This document shows positions 60,194 through 64,000 of a stretch of DNA of 64,000 nucleotides, piece after piece. The position numbers and the translations under genes are program-made. The notes below the pieces were generated by a model. It did no database searches. It was not told where the DNA came from and was given only the letters and a program-made list of their open reading frames with translations. Source of the DNA: Phycisphaerales bacterium (GTDB lineage: Bacteria > Planctomycetota > Phycisphaerae > Phycisphaerales > UBA1924); assembly GCA_029260395.1 (NCBI GenBank), contig JAJDDJ010000009.1:124001-188000 (forward strand). The letters run 5' to 3'. Numbering within the stretch: position 1 is the first letter of the stretch; every line of letters begins with the position of its first letter.

Positions 60194-61996
60194 TCAATAC
60201 AGCAGCGGCGCCAGCGCCACGACGACCACGCCCACCAGCAGCGTAAGCGGCACGCCGAACCGCAGGTAGTCCGTCACCTTGTACCCGCCCGGACCCATGA
60301 CGATCAGGTTGGTCTGGTAGCCGATGGGGCTCATGAACTCCGCGCTGGCCGCGAGCGTCACGCACACCAGCAGCGGCATGGGATCAAACCCGAACAGCGA
60401 TGCGGCGCTCAGCGCGATGGGGAACATCAGCACCGCCGCGGCGATGTTGTTGATGGTCGCTGTCGCGAGGCTCGTCATCGCGTACAGCACGGCGCACACG
60501 CCCCAGATACCAAGGGGCGCAGCCCACCCGATGCCGCGCGTCGCGACAAGCTCGCCCAAGCCCGACGTTTCGACCGCGTGTCCCAGTGCCGACGCCCCGC
60601 CGATGACGATCAGCACCGACCAGTCCACGCTCTTGCGTGCTTGCCGGCCCGTGCAGCAGCGGAGCAGCACCATGCCGCACGCCGCGGTCAGCGCCGCGAT
60701 CAGCGGCGGCATGCCCAAGACGGGCACGCTCAGCACAAGACCCGCGAGCAGCGCGATCGCCATCCACGCCCGGTCGTGCCGGGGCGCTGCGCTGCCCTTG
60801 AGCGCGCTGAGCAGGTAGAAGTCCGTCGTCTCGCGGTGCCGCATGGCAAAGTCCGGGTCTGCCTCGAACAGCAGCCGATCACCCGCACGCAGCACGATGT
60901 CGCCCAGCCGTCCCACAAGCCGGTGGCCTTGGCGGTGCACCGCGACGATCACCGCGCCGTAGCGAGCGCGAAAGCCCGAATCGCGGATGCTCTGGCCGAT
61001 CACCGCCGCCTCGGGCGACACCACGGCCTCGATCAGCCGAAGGTGCGGGCGATAGACCGTGTGGTCGTCTTCATCCGCTGCGGGCACAAGGCCCTTGAGC
61101 TTCTGAAGATCAACGACCGACTCGATGTCCCCGACGAACATGAGCAGGTCGTTCTCGGCGAGCTGCTCATCGGGGCTCACCGCGAGCATGGCCTGGTGCT
61201 GACGGTCGATACGGCTCAGGAATAGCCCGGGCAATCGACGCAGACCCGCCTGCTCGATGGTCTTGCCCGCCAGCGCTGAGCCGGGCATCACGCGCATGGT
61301 CGTTGCGAACTCGCGGGCCGCGTCGGCAACCGGCTCCGCGGTGCGCGATCCGGGCAGCAGCCTGCGCCCGAACAGAAGGATGAAAGCCAGCCCGATGATC
61401 GCTGCGGGCAGCCCGATGCGCGTCAGCCCGAACATTCCGAACCGCTCGATTTGCTGCGCATCGGGGAAGGCGGCGTTGTGATCGGCGATCAGCGCATCCA
61501 TCACGAGGTTCGTGCTCGTGCCGATGAGCGTGCACAGCCCGCCGAGAATCGCCGCCGCACTCAACGGCATAAACACCTGCCCCGGAGCGATGCCCGTGCG
61601 TTTGCACAGCGAACTCAGCACCGGCAGGAACACCGTCACGATGGGTGTGTTGTTGATGAACGCGCTGGATGCCGCCACCGGCAGCGCCAGCCGGGCCTGA
61701 GCCGCCAGAGCGGATTTGGGCGAGCCCAGCATCCGCTCGGTCAAGAACGTCAGCGCTCCGGTCTCGCGCAGCCCCGCCGCCACCACGTACAGCAGGCCAA
61801 CCGTCGCAGGCCCGGGACTCGCAAAGCCCGCCAACGCGTCGGCGGGCTCGAGCAGATCAAGCCGGAACACAAAGTCCACCAGCAGCATGAGCGCCACCGT
61901 GCCCATGACGATCAGGTCCGCGCCAACACGGTTGGTCGCCAGTCCGGCGAGCATGACCGCCAAGAGTCCCAGTGTGATCCAAGCCTCGATCGACAA
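60194..61996 (-). CDS. SLC13-family transporter with paired TrkA-C domains
   Basis: The 600-aa protein is read from a TTG (LSIEAWITLGLLAVML) with GGAG 8 nt upstream; the frame is open 55 codons further, into low-complexity sequence. The first half has membrane segments with the ion-transporter-like stretch PVAASSAFINNTPIVTVFLP. Two RCK_C/TrkA-C domains follow (MPGSALAGKTIEQAGLRRLPG and SPEAAVIGQSIRDSGFRARYG). The rest is membrane again, including a second repeat ATATINNIAAAVLMFP. It probably imports a divalent anion such as sulfate or a dicarboxylate. The start codon is uncertain. Confidence 0.82.
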   Translation of the reverse strand: MSIEAWITLGLLAVMLAGLATNRVGADLIVMGTVALMLLVDFVFRLDLLEPADALAGFASPGPATVGLLYVVAAGLRETGALTFLTERMLGSPKSALAAQARLALPVAASSAFINNTPIVTVFLPVLSSLCKRTGIAPGQVFMPLSAAAILGGLCTLIGTSTNLVMDALIADHNAAFPDAQQIERFGMFGLTRIGLPAAIIGLAFILLFGRRLLPGSRTAEPVADAAREFATTMRVMPGSALAGKTIEQAGLRRLPGLFLSRIDRQHQAMLAVSPDEQLAENDLLMFVGDIESVVDLQKLKGLVPAADEDDHTVYRPHLRLIEAVVSPEAAVIGQSIRDSGFRARYGAVIVAVHRQGHRLVGRLGDIVLRAGDRLLFEADPDFAMRHRETTDFYLLSALKGSAAPRHDRAWMAIALLAGLVLSVPVLGMPPLIAALTAACGMVLLRCCTGRQARKSVDWSVLIVIGGASALGHAVETSGLGELVATRGIGWAAPLGIWGVCAVLYAMTSLATATINNIAAAVLMFPIALSAASLFGFDPMPLLVCVTLAASAEFMSPIGYQTNLIVMGPGGYKVTDYLRFGVPLTLLVGVVVVALAPLLY

Positions 61997-62076
61997 CGCC
62001 TTCGCTCCACTTGCCGCGCAGCACGGCTCACGCGACTCGACAACGCCTAGGTTCCCAGCGGTCGAGCTTACCCGAT

Positions 62077-63105
62077 CTAAGAGCCCCGCTGGGTGGCGCG
62101 ATCGGGCGCTTCCTGCGCAATCGCCTCGATGATCGCCGCGTGCGCGCTGGACGAGGCGCACACGATGCCCCTGTTGCGCTCGAGCCGCTCACCGGTCGAG
62201 AAATCCAGCGGCTTGCCGTCGATGTCCGTCACCACCGCTCCGGCCTGCTGGGCGATCAGCGCGCCCGCCGCGTGGTCCCAGATCGCCTCGACGTAGCCCG
62301 GCCGGCTCGGCAGCCGAAGGTACGCATCGGCCTGCCCGCGCGCCACCGTCGCGTACTTGGTCTGGCTATCAAGCGCGAGGCCCGCGCCGACCGGGGTACC
62401 GGACGATGCCAGCGCAGCGAGCGTCCGCCCCGTCCAACCGGTGTTGGAATGCGCCGACTCGACCGAGCCGCAGACCACCAGCGGGCGAGCACCCGGCTCG
62501 CAGCGAACATCCGTGGCCGCCAGCGCAGAATCCAACGGCAGGCATCGCGTGTGGTGTTCTGCTGTCGCGGTGAACACGCAGCCGTTGCCTAATGGCGTAG
62601 CTTCGAGTACCGCAGGATCGGACGAAAGGTTCGGACAGCCCATCACCGCGACCACCGGCTGGCCATCCACGATGTACGCCAGCGCGATCGCGTACTGCTG
62701 GCCTCGCAAGAATCCCTTGGTGCCGTCGATCGGGTCGAGCGTCCAGAAGCCGGTGTTGTCAGCCTTTGCGTTCCCCAGATCGATCGCGTCGAGCAACTCA
62801 GCCTCGGTCATCTCCGGCATCGCGAGCCTTGCCGCGGCGAGCGTCGCGTTTCGGTGCGCTGCGTGGTCGTCCCTGCGCAGCGACGCCGCGTCTTCCTCGC
62901 CCACAAGTATGAGCTTGGGGTCGTGAGCCGCCAGCATGCGGGCGATCACCGCTTGGCTCGCAAGATCGGCGACCGTGACCGGGCTCTTGTCGTCCTTGGT
63001 CATCGCTCGCACATCATCAAGCGAGGCCTGCACGCGGCTGGTGACCTTCGCCGCAGCAACCACGGCTCCGACCGCGTACATAAGCAGATCCGCGTTGGTG
63101 GTCAT
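62077..63105 (-). CDS. HAL2/CysQ-like 3'(2'),5'-bisphosphate nucleotidase
   Basis: The 342-aa inositol-monophosphatase-fold enzyme starts at MTTNADLLMYAVGAVVAA, which aligns with the start of HAL2 proteins; TATTGT lies 5 nt before this ATG. Metal-binding and active-site motifs: SPVTVADLASQAVI, ILVGEEDAASL, WTLDPIDGTKGFLRG and AIWDHAAGALIAQQAGAVVTD. HAL2-like enzymes hydrolyse 3'-phosphoadenosine 5'-phosphate, a by-product of sulfate assimilation. Its neighbour is an SLC13-type transporter that may carry sulfate, but this link is inference. Other phosphatase substrates remain possible. Confidence 0.83.
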   Translation of the reverse strand: MTTNADLLMYAVGAVVAAAKVTSRVQASLDDVRAMTKDDKSPVTVADLASQAVIARMLAAHDPKLILVGEEDAASLRRDDHAAHRNATLAAARLAMPEMTEAELLDAIDLGNAKADNTGFWTLDPIDGTKGFLRGQQYAIALAYIVDGQPVVAVMGCPNLSSDPAVLEATPLGNGCVFTATAEHHTRCLPLDSALAATDVRCEPGARPLVVCGSVESAHSNTGWTGRTLAALASSGTPVGAGLALDSQTKYATVARGQADAYLRLPSRPGYVEAIWDHAAGALIAQQAGAVVTDIDGKPLDFSTGERLERNRGIVCASSSAHAAIIEAIAQEAPDRATQRGS

Positions 63106-63110
63106 GGCTG

Positions 63111-63116
63111 ACAATA
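63111..63116 (-). promoter_or_regulatory. -10 box TATTGT, leaderless start of the HAL2-like gene
   Basis: TATTGT is followed by CAGCC and the ATG at 63105. It supports this start over the longer in-frame candidates at 63153 and 63252. Confidence 0.5.
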
Positions 63117-63158
63117 GCCGATCAACCAGTGAGACCTTCGTACGCCGGGCCATATTGC

Positions 63159-63186
63159 TTGCCTCGGCCGCACAACGATGTATCTT
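63159..63186 (+). promoter_or_regulatory. Sigma-70-like promoter of the last PEP-CTERM-like gene
   Basis: TTGCCT (63159-63164), 16-nt spacer and TATCTT (63181-63186), about 60 nt before the start codon at 63247. Confidence 0.5.
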
Positions 63187-63246
63187 GCATTGCAGGTGCC
63201 ATCCGGGCCGCTCGCCGCGGTTGGTGCATGTCGAAGAGGAAAGCCC

Positions 63247-63855
63247 ATGCAACCACGAATCGGCGCAGGTGTGTTAATCGTCTTCACGGGACTTGCCGCA
63301 GCACAGGTCCCCCTGCCCGTGCAGTCGTACTCCATGCGCAACGGCATGGCTGGGACGCTTTCCTACTTCGACGACTCGTACAACGGTGCCGGCAACAACA
63401 GCTCCGCGCTGTCCCCGCTTTCCGGCGGCACGGGCGACCTCACCGATGGTGTGATCCCACTGTTCAACTGGAACATCACCCCCGGGCCGTACGTCGGTTG
63501 GCAGGACCGTAACGAGCCCATCACGTTCTTCTTCGGTGATGTCTTTGTCATCGATTCCGTCCGCGTGCACTTCGATGTCTCGGGCGCTGGCGGCGTGGCG
63601 GCGCCTCTCGGATTCGATATCGACTACGGGTTCGGCGGCCAGTCCTTCGCGGTGCCCGCGCCGGTGGGGCTTGCGCCGACCTCCGTGCTGCTCCAACTCG
63701 ATCCCGGCACCATCATCAGCGAGTTCACCCTGACGCCCTCGCGCGGCGGCCAATGGACCATGCTGAGCGAGGTCGAGGTCTTCACGATCCCGGCTCCGTC
63801 CACCACGTGCGTGCTTGCCGGCGCGTCGCTTGCGGCGCGCCGCAAGCGCGATTGA
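63247..63855 (+). CDS. Secreted PEP-CTERM-like protein, unknown function
   Basis: The 202-aa product starts after GAGGAA with signal peptide MQPRIGAGVLIVFTGLAAA, then QVPL. The mature domain includes GVIPLFNWNITPGPYVGWQD, ITFFFGDVFVIDSVRVHFDV and MLSEVEVFTIPAPS. The order of strands and the GWQD / IDSVRVHFD / SEVEVF motifs resemble a discoidin or F5/8 type C domain, a carbohydrate-binding fold, though I cannot confirm it. The tail IPAPSTTCVLAGASLAARRKRD is a PEP-CTERM-like signal with a Cys in the hydrophobic part. Confidence 0.82.
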   Translation: MQPRIGAGVLIVFTGLAAAQVPLPVQSYSMRNGMAGTLSYFDDSYNGAGNNSSALSPLSGGTGDLTDGVIPLFNWNITPGPYVGWQDRNEPITFFFGDVFVIDSVRVHFDVSGAGGVAAPLGFDIDYGFGGQSFAVPAPVGLAPTSVLLQLDPGTIISEFTLTPSRGGQWTMLSEVEVFTIPAPSTTCVLAGASLAARRKRD

Positions 63856-63991
63856 TCTGCTTCTTTCGGCACGATCCGCGACGGGCACCTCTTTGCCCGG
63901 TATCTCTGCTCCCGGACCGACGACTTCCGCCTTCGCATCGCGGCGATGGCGGCTGGTGTCTGCTCGTCGGGTGTACCAGGAGAAACCAACC

Positions 63992-64000
63992 ATGCCGAAA
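63992..64000 (+). CDS. First three codons of a further gene (partial)
   Basis: CAGGAGAAACCAACC precedes ATG CCG AAA at the window edge. AGGAG with 9-nt spacing is a good ribosome site, so a gene probably begins here. The 136 nt between this and the previous stop holds a weak GGGCA/TGCCC hairpin near 63893-63908. Confidence 0.6.

Overview
The window looks like chromosomal DNA of a planctomycete, most likely of the Phycisphaerae. It is GC-rich and encodes many secreted proteins with two kinds of C-terminal sorting tail. Seven proteins end in paired Cys-bounded dockerin-like repeats built around an FGDFLALLGLIGPC core. Nine end in a PEP-CTERM-like tail: a P-x-P motif, a short hydrophobic helix and a run of Arg. 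No rRNA, tRNA, CRISPR array, transposase or phage gene was seen.

Layout. 1-9.6 kb is a tandem array of dockerin-tailed secreted genes: a partial gene, two unrelated N-terminal types and three paralogous seven-repeat FG-GAP propellers that share one promoter sequence. 9.6-17 kb is a surface-polysaccharide locus: a glycosyltransferase, an O-antigen ligase/polymerase-like membrane protein, an endonuclease/exonuclease/phosphatase-fold protein, UDP-glucose dehydrogenase, UDP-glucuronate decarboxylase and a UDP-glucuronate 4-epimerase-like enzyme. Together the last three would supply UDP-GlcA, UDP-Xyl and probably UDP-GalA. 17-29 kb is mostly housekeeping (mrp, trxA, gmk-pyrB, ubiX, dnaE) with two unrecognised secreted proteins. 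29-38.5 kb mixes PEP-CTERM-like proteins (two with a thioester-domain-like Cys/Gln pattern) with an aminotransferase, a seventh dockerin-tailed protein, ggt and nhaA.

38.6-45 kb holds clpB, a small lipoprotein, a histone-H1-like DNA-binding protein, parB, a NUDIX hydrolase and dciA. Two parS palindromes lie inside the parB and NUDIX genes, so this is probably near the partition/origin region. 45-51.3 kb has a structured non-coding stretch, an ABC-2 permease and four tandem PEP-CTERM-like paralogs; two of these carry a nearly identical 183-nt 5' leader. 51.5-64 kb holds clpC, an unrecognised lipoprotein, holA, an FHA-GAF histidine kinase overlapping dinB, an SLC13/TrkA-C transporter, a HAL2/CysQ-like phosphatase, another PEP-CTERM-like gene and the first codons of one more gene.

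Two signals recur. Ten genes, mostly enzymes and transporters, have a TAnnnT hexamer 5 or 6 nt before the start codon and no Shine-Dalgarno sequence, which suggests leaderless mRNAs; the secreted genes have clear Shine-Dalgarno sequences. The secreted-protein families also show repeated duplication and sequence homogenisation of tails, promoters and leaders.
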